This document shows, in pieces, positions 33,711 to 41,752 of a DNA stretch of 64,000 nucleotides. The notes beneath the pieces were generated by a model. The model made no database searches, was not told where the DNA came from, and saw only the letters and a list, made by a program, of their open reading frames with translations. The stretch is from NCBI GenBank assembly GCA_020848435.1, contig JADLAC010000052.1:1-64000 (forward strand). The letters run 5' to 3'. The translations under genes were made by a program, and so were the position numbers. The stretch comes from Burkholderiales bacterium. GTDB lineage: Bacteria; Pseudomonadota; Gammaproteobacteria; Burkholderiales; WYBJ01. The first letter of the stretch is position 1, and each line of letters opens with the position of its first letter.

Positions 33711-34431
33711 CCTGCTGCTGTGCGCCGGACTGTTCGTCGCCGGCAGCGCGTACGCCGCATGCAAGGCGCGGGTCTATCTCACCCTCGATACCGGCCACAT
33801 GGAGCCGGCGCAGGCCATCGCCGACATCCTGCGCAAGCATGACGTGCGCGCGACGTTCTTCCTCGCCGACGAGCCGACCAAGCGCGGCGATCGCTCGCTC
33901 GCACCCGCATGGAGCGCGTTCTGGCGAGCGCGCGTCGCCGAGGGGCACGCCTTCGGCAACCACACCTGGCGCCATTGGTATTTACGCCGCGATGTCGAGC
34001 CCGACAAGGTCGCGTACATCAGCCGCGATGGCCAAACCGAGCTGCTCGACCGCGCCGCCTTTTGCGCGGAGCTTGCGCGCGTCGACGATGCCTTCCGGCA
34101 AATGACCGGGCGCGGCCTCGACCCGATCTGGCGCGCACCCGGCGGACGCACGACGCCGCGCTCACTCGAGTTCGCGCGCGGCTGCGGCTACCCGCGCCAC
34201 GTGCACTGGAGTGAAGCGGGTTTTCTCGGCGACGAGCTGCCCTCGGAGCGCTATCCCAACGACAAGCTGTTGCAGCGCGCACTTGCCACCATCAAGCCCG
34301 GTGACATACTCATGATGCACCTGGGCATCTGGTCGCGCAAAGATCCGTTCTGGCCGCAGCTCGATTCCCTGATCGCCGGTCTCAAGGCACGCGGGATGTG
34401 CTTCGCCACGCTCGCGGAGGGCGGAGCTTGA
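33694..34431 (+). CDS. Exported polysaccharide deacetylase-like protein (NodB fold)
   Basis: This 245-residue protein has signal peptide MRRASSLLLCAGLFVAGSAYA and a NodB-type domain. The metal histidines HTWRH (His90, His94), the RAPGGR motif (Arg147) and the late MMHLG histidine are present. Motif 1, normally TFDDG, reads TLDTG: catalytic Asp32 is kept but the second, metal-binding Asp is Thr33. It may therefore bind metal weakly or do a different hydrolysis. GAGG 4 bp before ATG 33694 sets the start, 17 bp inside the propeller gene. Its stop overlaps the TTG of the hydroxylase gene, so three genes form a tight operon. Confidence 0.83.
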   Translation: MRRASSLLLCAGLFVAGSAYAACKARVYLTLDTGHMEPAQAIADILRKHDVRATFFLADEPTKRGDRSLAPAWSAFWRARVAEGHAFGNHTWRHWYLRRDVEPDKVAYISRDGQTELLDRAAFCAELARVDDAFRQMTGRGLDPIWRAPGGRTTPRSLEFARGCGYPRHVHWSEAGFLGDELPSERYPNDKLLQRALATIKPGDILMMHLGIWSRKDPFWPQLDSLIAGLKARGMCFATLAEGGA

Positions 34432-35369
34432 ACGATATCGTGGCCGCATTCGCGGCGCTGCACGGGGCGCTGTTCGAGAATGCCGTGCTGCCCGCGCTGT
34501 TCGCGCTCGGCCTGATGGATTTCTCCGAACCCGCATTCGATGCGACCGAGTTCGTGCTCATCGGCTTGATCCAGATCGGCGCCGTGTACGTGCTGTTGCG
34601 GCCGCTGGAGGCATGGTTTCCGGCCGAGCCATGGGCGGATCGCAAGGCGGTGCGGGTCGACGTGCTCTACACCTTCCTGCACCGGATCGGACTGGTGCCG
34701 ATCGCGGTGTATGCCTTGCTGAGGCCGCTGGTCGACGGCACGGATGAGATGCTCAGGGCGCTGGGCTACATACCGCCGGGGGTCGAGGACGCGATCCCTG
34801 CTCTGCATGATTCGCCGTTCCTGACCTTCGTGGTGTACTTGCTGGTGCTGGATTTCGCCGATTACTGGCGCCACCGCCTGCAGCACCGCTGGGGCCTGTG
34901 GTGGGCACTGCATAGTCTGCATCACAGCCAACGCCAGCTCTCCTTCTGGGCGGACGATCGCAACCACTTGCTCGACGACGTGATCGAAGGCCTCTGGTTT
35001 TCGGCCATCGCGTTCATGATCGGCGTGGGTCCCGAGCAGTTCGTCGCGGCGGTCATGCTCATCCGCTTCGTCGAAAGCCTCTCGCATGGCAACGTTCGCT
35101 TCGGCTTCGGCCGCTGGGGCGAGCGGCTGCTGGTCAGCCCGCGGTTCCATCGCACCCACCATGCCATCGGAGTCGGCCACGAAGGCCGCCGCTACGGCTG
35201 TAATTTCGCCACGCTGTTGCCGCTGTGGGACATCGTTTTCGGCTCGGCGAATTTCAGCTATCGCGGCATGGCCACCGGCATCACCGATCAGCTAGGAGGA
35301 CGCGATTACGGGGAATCGTTCCTCGCCCAGCAGTGGCTGGGGCTGAAACGCCTGGCCGGGCGCGCCTGA
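34428..35369 (+). CDS. Sterol desaturase/fatty acid hydroxylase superfamily protein
   Basis: This integral membrane di-iron oxygenase has about 313 residues from a TTG start that overlaps the deacetylase stop (TTGA); GGAG lies just upstream. The three histidine boxes are HRLQH (about residues 148-152), HSLHH (about 162-166) and HRTHH (about 241-245), with four or more membrane segments around them. The family hydroxylates or desaturates fatty acids, sterols and carotenoids. Its position in an operon with an exported propeller and a deacetylase suggests modification of an envelope lipid or glycolipid (inference). Confidence 0.86.
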   Translation: MNDIVAAFAALHGALFENAVLPALFALGLMDFSEPAFDATEFVLIGLIQIGAVYVLLRPLEAWFPAEPWADRKAVRVDVLYTFLHRIGLVPIAVYALLRPLVDGTDEMLRALGYIPPGVEDAIPALHDSPFLTFVVYLLVLDFADYWRHRLQHRWGLWWALHSLHHSQRQLSFWADDRNHLLDDVIEGLWFSAIAFMIGVGPEQFVAAVMLIRFVESLSHGNVRFGFGRWGERLLVSPRFHRTHHAIGVGHEGRRYGCNFATLLPLWDIVFGSANFSYRGMATGITDQLGGRDYGESFLAQQWLGLKRLAGRA

Positions 35370-35407
35370 TCCGCTCGCTGAGAGCCCGGCGCCGGCAGCG
35401 CCGGCAG

Positions 35408-35581
35408 CTATTCCGAGCCCGGCGCGCCGGCGAAGTCGGTGCAATCGCCCAAGGTGTCGAGATCGTGGGCATCGAGCTCCCAGGCTTCGATCTCTTCGTC
35501 GGCCACCACCAGCGAGCCGGCTTTACGCTCGAAATAGCGCTCGTCGCGGACTTTGTAGGAATTGCCTGACTGCGTGCGCAT
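35408..35581 (-). CDS. Small acidic protein, unknown function
   Basis: This 57-residue protein (MRTQSGNSYKVRDERYFERK...) is backed by a strong ribosome site, AAGGAG 9 bp before ATG 35581. The N-terminal half is basic and polar; the C-terminal half is strongly acidic (EEIEAWELDAHDLDTLGD) and the end is Gly/Ala. I do not recognise the family. It is convergent with the hydroxylase gene, and its upstream region holds the family B inverted pair. Confidence 0.68.
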   Translation of the reverse strand: MRTQSGNSYKVRDERYFERKAGSLVVADEEIEAWELDAHDLDTLGDCTDFAGAPGSE

Positions 35582-35885
35582 CGATCTGACTCCTTGCACC
35601 GGTTACACAACCGTGCCTCCATCCGTCGCATCGATGCCATGATTCGCTATGCTGCCGGCCCGATGCTGACGTATGCTCTACAGCAAAGGCAGTGGCGTTA
35701 CGTTAAGTGTCCTGAGCCCGGAATTCGCCGCGTAGCGTTGGTTTGTCATAGAGCGGCGAACCTCAGTCTCGGCACACTAGCAGAGCAGCATGGAGTTGTG
35801 ATGATTCGAACAACCGCGGGTCTCACCCGCATATCCGCGGCTGCCGGCCGAGGCGGCGCCCGCGGCCCGATCGAGGCGTAGGGCA
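35582..35885. other. 304-bp divergent spacer with a family B inverted pair
   Basis: This spacer separates the small acidic protein gene (minus) from malonyl-CoA decarboxylase (plus). The only clear structure is the inverted repeat pair at 35706-35778. I see no reliable -35/-10 pair for either gene and no extra gene. Confidence 0.5.
35706..35778. repeat. Dispersed 26-bp motif (family B), inverted pair 2
   Basis: The left arm at 35706-35731 begins AGTGTCCTGAGCCCG. The right arm at 35753-35778 is the reverse complement of a diverged copy. With a 21-bp loop the pair could form a hairpin with about 19 of 26 pairs. It matches the pairs at 98-292 and 53198-53252. Confidence 0.7.
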
Positions 35886-37352
35886 ATGAATGATTCGGCG
35901 CTGGCGCGCGCGACGGCCGCGGAACGCCCGGCCGTGACGGTCGCCGATTCGGCTGTCATACGCGAAGAGAACTTCGTCACCCGCAACCTCAAGCGGCTGC
36001 GGCGCACGTGGCAGCGCATCGCGGGCGTCAGCGCGAGCGGCGAGACCGCGCGCGGCGCGCTCAGCCGCAGGCAGCTACGCGAGCTCGAAGGCCAGATGCA
36101 TGCCTGCGTGGCCCAGGCCGGGGGCGAGGTTTCGGCGCGGCTGCAGGCGGCGGCATTGGGGCAAACCTACCTGGGCCTGGATGCGACCGGGCGGCGGGAG
36201 TTCCTGGAATTGATGGCGACGTTCGGCCCCGATCAGCGCGTCCTGGAAGCGGCCGCGCGCGGCTTTCTCGACGCCGCCGATGACGAGGCCCGGCTCGAGC
36301 ACGAACGGGCCATCCGCGAGGCGGTGCGCGCGCCGCGAGTGAAGATACTCACCCAGTTCACCGGGCTGCCCGACGGCGTGAAGTTCCTGGTCGACATGCG
36401 CGCGGACTTGCTCGAGGCCACGCGCGGGCGGCCGCACCTCGACGTGCTGGAGCGCGAGCTGTCGAGCCTGCTCGCACTGTGGTTCGACGTCGGTTTCCTG
36501 GAGCTGCAACGCATCACCTGGGATTCGCCCGCGTCGCTGCTGGAGCGACTCATCGCCTATGAGGCGGTGCACGAGATCCGCTCCTGGGAAGACTTGCGCA
36601 ACCGGCTCGATTCGGACCGGCGCTGTTATGCCTTCTTCCACCCGCGGATGCCGCGCGAGCCGCTGATCTTCGTCGAAGTCGCGCTGTCGAAGGGCTTGAC
36701 CGACAGCATCCAGAAACTGCTCGACGAAAGCCAGCCGGCGGCCGATCCGCGCAAGACCGACACGGCGATCTTCTACTCCATCTCCAGCACGCAGCACGGC
36801 TTGCGCGGCATCAGCTTCGGCAACTTCCTGATCAAGCGCGTGGTGGATGAGCTGAAGCGCGATGTCCCGACGCTGCGAAGCTTCGCGACCTTGTCACCGA
36901 TCCCAGGCTACGTGCGCTGGCTCGAATCGGCTGCGTCGGCGTCTGCATCCCTCGGCAGCTCGCTGCAAGCGAAGCTCAAGCGCGTCGGCCTGGAGGCGCA
37001 AGACTTTCACGCCTTGTGGCAACGGCTGCGCGGCCGCGATTGGAGCGCGGAGCCCAAGCTGGCGGCCGGCCTCGCCGATGCGATGCTCGCCGGCTGCGCC
37101 TACTATCTCGCCGAAGCGCGGCAAGGATTGCGCCCGGTCGATGCCGTCGCCCGATTCCACCTGGACAACGGCGCGCGCATCGAGCGTTTGAACTGGCTGG
37201 CCGACATCTCGGCCAAGGGACTCAAGCAGTCGGCGGGGATCATGGTCAACTACTTGTACGATCCGGCCGAGATCGAATCCAATCACGAGGCGTATCGCTT
37301 GCACGGCAAGGTGGCGCTCTCCGCTGACCTGAAGCGCCTGCTGCGGCGTTGA
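35886..37352 (+). CDS. Malonyl-CoA decarboxylase
   Basis: This 488-residue protein has the malonyl-CoA decarboxylase layout: an N-terminal helical domain (about residues 60-190) and a C-terminal GNAT-like catalytic domain. The FYSISSTQHGLRGISFGNFLIKRV segment carries the conserved Ser/His region, and NYLYDPAEIESNHEAY holds the catalytic histidine. It converts malonyl-CoA to acetyl-CoA and CO2. It is not in a mat/mdc malonate operon; it is a single gene convergent with a methyltransferase gene 10 bp away. It could keep malonyl-CoA low or salvage malonate imported by other transporters. Confidence 0.92.
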   Translation: MNDSALARATAAERPAVTVADSAVIREENFVTRNLKRLRRTWQRIAGVSASGETARGALSRRQLRELEGQMHACVAQAGGEVSARLQAAALGQTYLGLDATGRREFLELMATFGPDQRVLEAAARGFLDAADDEARLEHERAIREAVRAPRVKILTQFTGLPDGVKFLVDMRADLLEATRGRPHLDVLERELSSLLALWFDVGFLELQRITWDSPASLLERLIAYEAVHEIRSWEDLRNRLDSDRRCYAFFHPRMPREPLIFVEVALSKGLTDSIQKLLDESQPAADPRKTDTAIFYSISSTQHGLRGISFGNFLIKRVVDELKRDVPTLRSFATLSPIPGYVRWLESAASASASLGSSLQAKLKRVGLEAQDFHALWQRLRGRDWSAEPKLAAGLADAMLAGCAYYLAEARQGLRPVDAVARFHLDNGARIERLNWLADISAKGLKQSAGIMVNYLYDPAEIESNHEAYRLHGKVALSADLKRLLRR

Positions 37353-37362
37353 GGGGCTTGAT

Positions 37363-38268
37363 TCAGAAGATGTCCGGCCGGCTGGCGATACGCTGCGCGG
37401 TGAAGGGCAACGGCGCCGAGCGCCCCCCGGCGTAGCGGTACGTTCCCACCATGCGATCGCCCTCGATCCGGGCGCTGATCGCGTCCCTTGCGCCTGGCTC
37501 GGCGGCAGCAGCCAATTCGAGCTCGATCCGATCGGCTTTCAGCGTCGCGGCGGCGAATCGCTTGTGGCCCTGCGGGGTGCGCAGCGCCGCTTCGATGAAC
37601 TGGAACTGCTGCGTGATACTGAACTCGATCGCGCCCGCGCCCGCGGCGTCGCCGATCGAAGCGCGCCAGCGTCCGCTCGCCTGCGCGGGAACGATCCACA
37701 GCAGGACGGTGCTTTCTCCGCCCCTGCCGTAGTGTTTCTCCGCCACCTGCATGCGTTCGACGGCATCGGGGGTCCACAGGCCGAGCGCGAAATCATGCGA
37801 TACGATCCGCGACCCGGGGCGCATGGTTTGGAGAATGCGCGGCAACAGCCGCTCGTTGAACTCGGGCCCCAGATACAAGGTCAGCACCGTGGCCGCGCTC
37901 AAGTCCGTGGCGAAAATGTCGCCCTGCTCGAAGCGGGCGCGCTCGGCCACGCCCTGGCCGAGCGCCGCACGCCGGCTCGCCTGGACCAGCTCCGCGCTCA
38001 TCTCCACCCCGAGCGCGCGCGCACCGAAGCGCTTCGCCGCGGCGATGACGATGCGCCCGTCGCCCGAGCCCAGGTCGATCACCAGGTCGTCGCTGCGCAC
38101 CTTGGCCATTGCCAGCATGCGCTCGATCACCTGCGTCGGGGTGGTGACAAAAGGCGGTGACCCGCCTTCCTGCCAGGCGCCCGAGCACGGGATCGAGGCG
38201 ACGAACAGCCCAAAGGCGAGCCAGCCGCGGCCGGCGCGTGCGACCCAACCGCGGCAATCCATCGTCAT
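37363..38268 (-). CDS. Exported class I SAM-dependent methyltransferase-like protein
   Basis: This 301-residue protein opens with a signal-like segment (GWLAFGLFVASIPCSGA, ending about residue 31). A class I methyltransferase domain follows: motif I VIDLGSGDGRIVIAA (about residues 63-77), the acidic ALGVEMS strand end, and motif IV-like YLGPEFNERLLP. Residues after about 200 form a separate beta-rich domain. An exported SAM-dependent enzyme is odd, since SAM is cytosolic. Either the N-terminus is a membrane anchor with the domain inside, or the fold has lost activity. It is encoded 20 bp upstream-adjacent to the Bug receptor gene, same strand. Confidence 0.72.
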   Translation of the reverse strand: MTMDCRGWVARAGRGWLAFGLFVASIPCSGAWQEGGSPPFVTTPTQVIERMLAMAKVRSDDLVIDLGSGDGRIVIAAAKRFGARALGVEMSAELVQASRRAALGQGVAERARFEQGDIFATDLSAATVLTLYLGPEFNERLLPRILQTMRPGSRIVSHDFALGLWTPDAVERMQVAEKHYGRGGESTVLLWIVPAQASGRWRASIGDAAGAGAIEFSITQQFQFIEAALRTPQGHKRFAAATLKADRIELELAAAAEPGARDAISARIEGDRMVGTYRYAGGRSAPLPFTAQRIASRPDIF

Positions 38269-38287
38269 GGCAGTGCCAGCCCCGCGC

Positions 38288-39301
38288 TCAATTGGCCGAT
38301 GCGCCCGCGTCGCGTACCACCTTGGCCCATTTCACCATCTCCGATTTCACATAGGCGGCGAATGCTTCCGGCGTGGTCGGCGCCGGGTCGAGCCCCTGGT
38401 TGAAGAGATACTGCTTGATATCGGCCTGGTTAAGGATCTTGACGACCTCGGCGTTGAGCTTATCGATGATCGGGCGCGGTGTTTTCGCCGGCGCGAGCAG
38501 GCCGTACCAGTTGTTGGCATCGAAGTCCTTGAGACCCTGCTCGGCGATGGTGGGGATGTCGGGCAGCATTCCGGCGCGCTTGATCGTGGTCACGCCGAGC
38601 GGGCGGATCTTGCCGCTGCGGATATGAGGAATGGCGGTGGCGGCGGTCGCAAAGACGGAATGCACTTGCCCCGCCAGCAAGTCCACCATGACCGGGCCGC
38701 CGCCCTTGTAGGGGACGTGCACCATCTTCACGTGCGCGAGGGAGCAAAAGAGCTCGCCGGCCAAGTGACCCGCGCCGCCCACGCCGGAGGAGCCGTACAG
38801 GATCTTGCCGGGGCTAGCCTTCGCCAGCGCGATCAGCTCCTGCACGTTGTTCGCCTTGACCGACGGATGGACCACCAGCACGTTGGTGGAATTGACGGCT
38901 TGAGTGATGGGGGCGAAATCGCGGATCGGGTCGAACGGCAGGTTGCCGTACAGCGTGGGATTGATGGCGAGCGCGGCAATGGTGCCCATCAAGAGGGTAT
39001 AGCCATCCGGGTTCGCCTTGGCGACGATGGCGGCGGCGATGTTGCCGGCCGCGCCGGGCCGGTTGTCGATGACGACCTGCTGGCCGAGCGCGGCGCCGAG
39101 CCTTTGCGCGATGGCCCGAGCGGTGGTGTCGGTGCCACCGCCCGGGGCGAAACCCACCAGCAGGCGAATCGGCCGCTCGGGGTAACGGAGGTCGGCGGAC
39201 GAGGTCGCTGCGTGCGCCGGCGCCATCACGCATAACGCGCTCGCCAAGGCGGCGAGCGGGCGAACACAACGGCTTGTTCCGCTGCTGGCGGCACGGTGCA
39301 T
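38288..39301 (-). CDS. Bug-family tripartite tricarboxylate transporter receptor (module 2)
   Basis: This 337-residue periplasmic receptor has a signal peptide of about 32 residues (LAALASALCVMAPAHAA), then the Bug signature RYPERPIRLLVGFAPGGGTDTTAR, VVIDNRPGAAGNIAA and MVHVPYKGGGP. It is an orphan receptor without tctA or tctB nearby. It is divergent from the second LeuC-like/LeuD-like/PrpD group, with a 318-bp shared control region. It therefore likely collects the substrate for that group. A perfect TATAAT on its strand is at 39330-39335. Confidence 0.92.
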   Translation of the reverse strand: MHRAASSGTSRCVRPLAALASALCVMAPAHAATSSADLRYPERPIRLLVGFAPGGGTDTTARAIAQRLGAALGQQVVIDNRPGAAGNIAAAIVAKANPDGYTLLMGTIAALAINPTLYGNLPFDPIRDFAPITQAVNSTNVLVVHPSVKANNVQELIALAKASPGKILYGSSGVGGAGHLAGELFCSLAHVKMVHVPYKGGGPVMVDLLAGQVHSVFATAATAIPHIRSGKIRPLGVTTIKRAGMLPDIPTIAEQGLKDFDANNWYGLLAPAKTPRPIIDKLNAEVVKILNQADIKQYLFNQGLDPAPTTPEAFAAYVKSEMVKWAKVVRDAGASAN

Positions 39302-39619
39302 GTCTTGCCCTCCTCGTTTGTCGAATTCGATTATACGGGTGATCGCAACGGACGCAGCGGCCTCGGCGACGCCGTGCCCGCTGGCCGCGGCGCTCGCCGG
39401 CTCTATCCGTTCCGGCTACGCGCTCATCGTCGACGGCGAAGCGCGCGAGCGCTTCATGGGCGAGATAGAGCCCGGTAGCTTACGTCCAGACGGCGGCGCG
39501 GACCAAGCCCGATTGGCGCGAGTTCTCGCTGACGCCGCGACGTGCTGCTCTACAATCGCGGTTTTGTTTGCTCCGCGATCGAGATCGATCGTACCGGAGC
39601 GCGGCAGTGGAGAGGGCGC
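39302..39619. other. Divergent control region of module 2
   Basis: This 318-bp spacer lies between the Bug receptor and LeuC-like genes. It carries a TATAAT (39330-39335) on the minus strand for the receptor and a -35/-10 pair (39529-39556) on the plus strand for the hydratase. No regulator gene adjoins it. An open frame here (about 39300-39540) has no recognisable motif. Confidence 0.5.
39529..39556 (+). promoter_or_regulatory. Putative promoter of the second leuC-leuD-prpD group
   Basis: CTGACG (39529-39534) is followed by a 16-bp spacer and TACAAT (39551-39556). Transcription would start about 60 bp before the LeuC-like ATG. Confidence 0.5.
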
Positions 39620-40900
39620 ATGGGCGCGACCATGGTCGAAAAAATCCTGTCGTCGCACGCGCTCGACAGGCAGCTACGCGCGGGCGACGTCGTGGTCGCA
39701 TCGGTCGACTTCGCGATGGTGCACGACGGCCGTGCGGGCAATGCGCTCAAGATGATCGAGAAGATGAACGCGAAGGCGCTGCCCTTCGCGCACCGGGCGG
39801 CGTTCGTGGTCGATCATTTTTCCCCGCCGCCGAACGCGGAGGCCGCCAATACGCACGCGGCGATGCGAAGCTTCGCGGCCGCACACGGGGCGCGCTTGTA
39901 CGACGTCGGCAGCGGCATCTGCCATCAAGTCCTGCCCGAGGGGGGACATTTCACTTGCGGCGACATCGTCGTCGGCACCGACACCCACTCGACTACGTAC
40001 GGGGCGTTCAATGCGCTCGGCACGGGCGTGGAGGGGACCGACTTGTCGGCGGTGCTGGCGACCGGCAAAGCATGGTTCCGGGTCCCCGAAACGATCCGGG
40101 TCGAGCTGTCCGGGCGCCTCGCACCCGGTGTATGGGCGAAGGACATCACCTTGCACATGCTGCGGCGGCTTGGCGCCGAGGGCGCGAATTACCGTGCGCT
40201 GGAGTACGTCGGCAGCGCGGTCGAGGCGATGGCGATCGACGATCGCATGACGCTTGCCAATCACGCCGCGGAGCTGGGTGCCAAGGCGGCGATTCTCGAA
40301 GCCGATGCCAAGACCGAGGCCTGGTTGCAGGCCCACGGGGCTGCCGCGCCGCGACCGGTCCGCGCCGACGCCGACGCCCATTATGCGGAAGTCATTGGCA
40401 TCGACGCGGGCTCGCTTGCGCCGCAGGTGGCCCGGCCGCATCACATCGACCAGGCCGTGAGCGTGGCCGAGGCCGGTACGCAGAGAATCGACCTCGCGCT
40501 CATTGGCACGTGCACCAACGGGCGGCTGGACGATCTGCGGCAGGCAGCCGCGGTTTTGAGAGGCAAGCGCATCGCACCGGGAGTGCGCATGATCGTGACC
40601 CCGGCATCGCGCGCGATCTACCTTCAGGCGCTGCGCGAAGGTTTGATCGAAACGCTCGCACAGGCAGGCGCGTCGGTCGAGCCGGCCGGTTGCGGAACGT
40701 GCGTGGGCATCACCGGCAAGCTGATCGCCGGCGACGGCGAAGTGATCGTCTCCAGCGCGAACAGAAACTTCAAAGGCCGCCTGGGCAATCCTCGTGCCCA
40801 GATCTGGATTGCATCGTCGGCCACGGTCGCGGCATCGGCGCTCACCGGCGTGCTCACCGATCCCCGCGGCGTCGCCGGCGGCGACTGGAGAGTGCAATGA
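39620..40900 (+). CDS. Aconitase-superfamily large subunit, LeuC2/homoaconitase-like (module 2)
   Basis: This 426-residue protein is of the shorter, archaeal-type 3-isopropylmalate/homoaconitate/dimethylmaleate hydratase group, unlike the 469-residue LeuC of module 1. The cluster cysteines are in GTCTNGR (about residue 297) and GCGTC (about 356 and 359). GICHQVLPEGGHFTCGDIVVGTDTHSTTYGA is the group's N-terminal active-site block. GGAGAGGG lies before ATG 39620. The small-subunit gene overlaps its stop. DmdA of nicotinate fermenters belongs to this group. A branched maleate or malate is a fair guess for the substrate. Confidence 0.87.
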   Translation: MGATMVEKILSSHALDRQLRAGDVVVASVDFAMVHDGRAGNALKMIEKMNAKALPFAHRAAFVVDHFSPPPNAEAANTHAAMRSFAAAHGARLYDVGSGICHQVLPEGGHFTCGDIVVGTDTHSTTYGAFNALGTGVEGTDLSAVLATGKAWFRVPETIRVELSGRLAPGVWAKDITLHMLRRLGAEGANYRALEYVGSAVEAMAIDDRMTLANHAAELGAKAAILEADAKTEAWLQAHGAAAPRPVRADADAHYAEVIGIDAGSLAPQVARPHHIDQAVSVAEAGTQRIDLALIGTCTNGRLDDLRQAAAVLRGKRIAPGVRMIVTPASRAIYLQALREGLIETLAQAGASVEPAGCGTCVGITGKLIAGDGEVIVSSANRNFKGRLGNPRAQIWIASSATVAASALTGVLTDPRGVAGGDWRVQ

Positions 40901-41406
40901 GCGCGCCTTCGAGTTCGGACCTCATTCGCGGGCCCGCGCACCTGCTTGGCGACGACGTGAATACCGATCTGCACTGCTCCACCAAGTATCTGCCCGGCAA
41001 GGACAACGCGTTCGTCGCTGCGCGTGCCTTCGAGGACCTCGCGCCGGGATTCGCGCAGCGCTTCGAACCCGGCGGCATCATCGTGGCCGGGGCGAACTTC
41101 GGCATCAATTCGTCGCGCGAGCAGGCGACGCACGTGCTGAAGCTGCTCGGCTGCGCGGCGCTGGTAGCGCGCTCGTTCGGGCGGCAGTTCTTCCGCAACT
41201 GCATCAATAACGGCCTGCCGGTCGTGGAGTGTACGCTGACCGGGTTGGACGAAGGCGATGCGATCGAAATCGATCTCGCCCGCGGCTGCGTGCGTGCGGG
41301 CGGCGTCGAGCACGCGGTCCCGCCGCTGCCCGCGGAAGTGCGCGCCATCCTCGCGGCGGGCGGACTGCACGCTTTCCTGCATGCGCACCCCGATTGGCGC
41401 CTGTAG
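40897..41406 (+). CDS. Aconitase-superfamily small subunit, LeuD-like (module 2)
   Basis: This 169-residue swivel subunit is of the short type that pairs with LeuC2-like proteins. It starts in an ATGA overlap with its large subunit. Motifs are DDVNTDLHCSTKYLPG, where TD plus the YL region binds substrate, and GANFGINSSREQATHVL (about residues 66-82), where the usual GCGSSRE reads GINSSRE: glycine-rich but without the cysteine. The variable residues in the YLPGKD loop, which decides specificity in this family, differ from LeuD of module 1 (IIPMRYL). The two modules thus probably have different substrates. Confidence 0.86.
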   Translation: MSAPSSSDLIRGPAHLLGDDVNTDLHCSTKYLPGKDNAFVAARAFEDLAPGFAQRFEPGGIIVAGANFGINSSREQATHVLKLLGCAALVARSFGRQFFRNCINNGLPVVECTLTGLDEGDAIEIDLARGCVRAGGVEHAVPPLPAEVRAILAAGGLHAFLHAHPDWRL

Positions 41407-41752
41407 CTGCGCACACGATCCACCGGCAGCCGTAGCCGCGAAGACGGCGCGCCGCGAGCGGGATGGCCTCGCCGCCAGCGGCAATTTCGGCTCACCGCAA
41501 CCCGTGCTTCCCGCAAGCCGCGAGCGCGATGGCGCTCGCCGGCAGCGCAGGCGTTCGTGGGGAAGCGCGAGTGTTCGCTCGGATCTTGCTAAGAAGTCGA
41601 AGTGAGGGATGTCACAGTTTCCGCGCTGCGGATGTCTCTATGATCGGCCAAAGCGAGGACTGGCGGGCTTGGCCGGATTGGCGCGTTTCGCCGCTGCCAC
41701 GGCTGGCCGCAACCTTGCCGGGCACTGCCGGCGTAGCGAGGAGGAGGTCTCC
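41407..41752. other. 346-bp spacer between leuD-like and prpD-like genes of module 2
   Basis: I see no gene. A TATGAT at 41639-41644 could be the -10 of a separate promoter for the MmgE/PrpD gene, without a good -35. Short C/G-rich imperfect repeats (GCCGCGAGCG at 41451 and near 41516) are present. Confidence 0.4.

Noticed and set aside
39300..39619. A coding region in the divergent spacer of module 2 (frame with AALAGSIRSGYALIVDG)
   Set aside because: The frame crosses promoter elements of the next gene and has no homologue I recognise.
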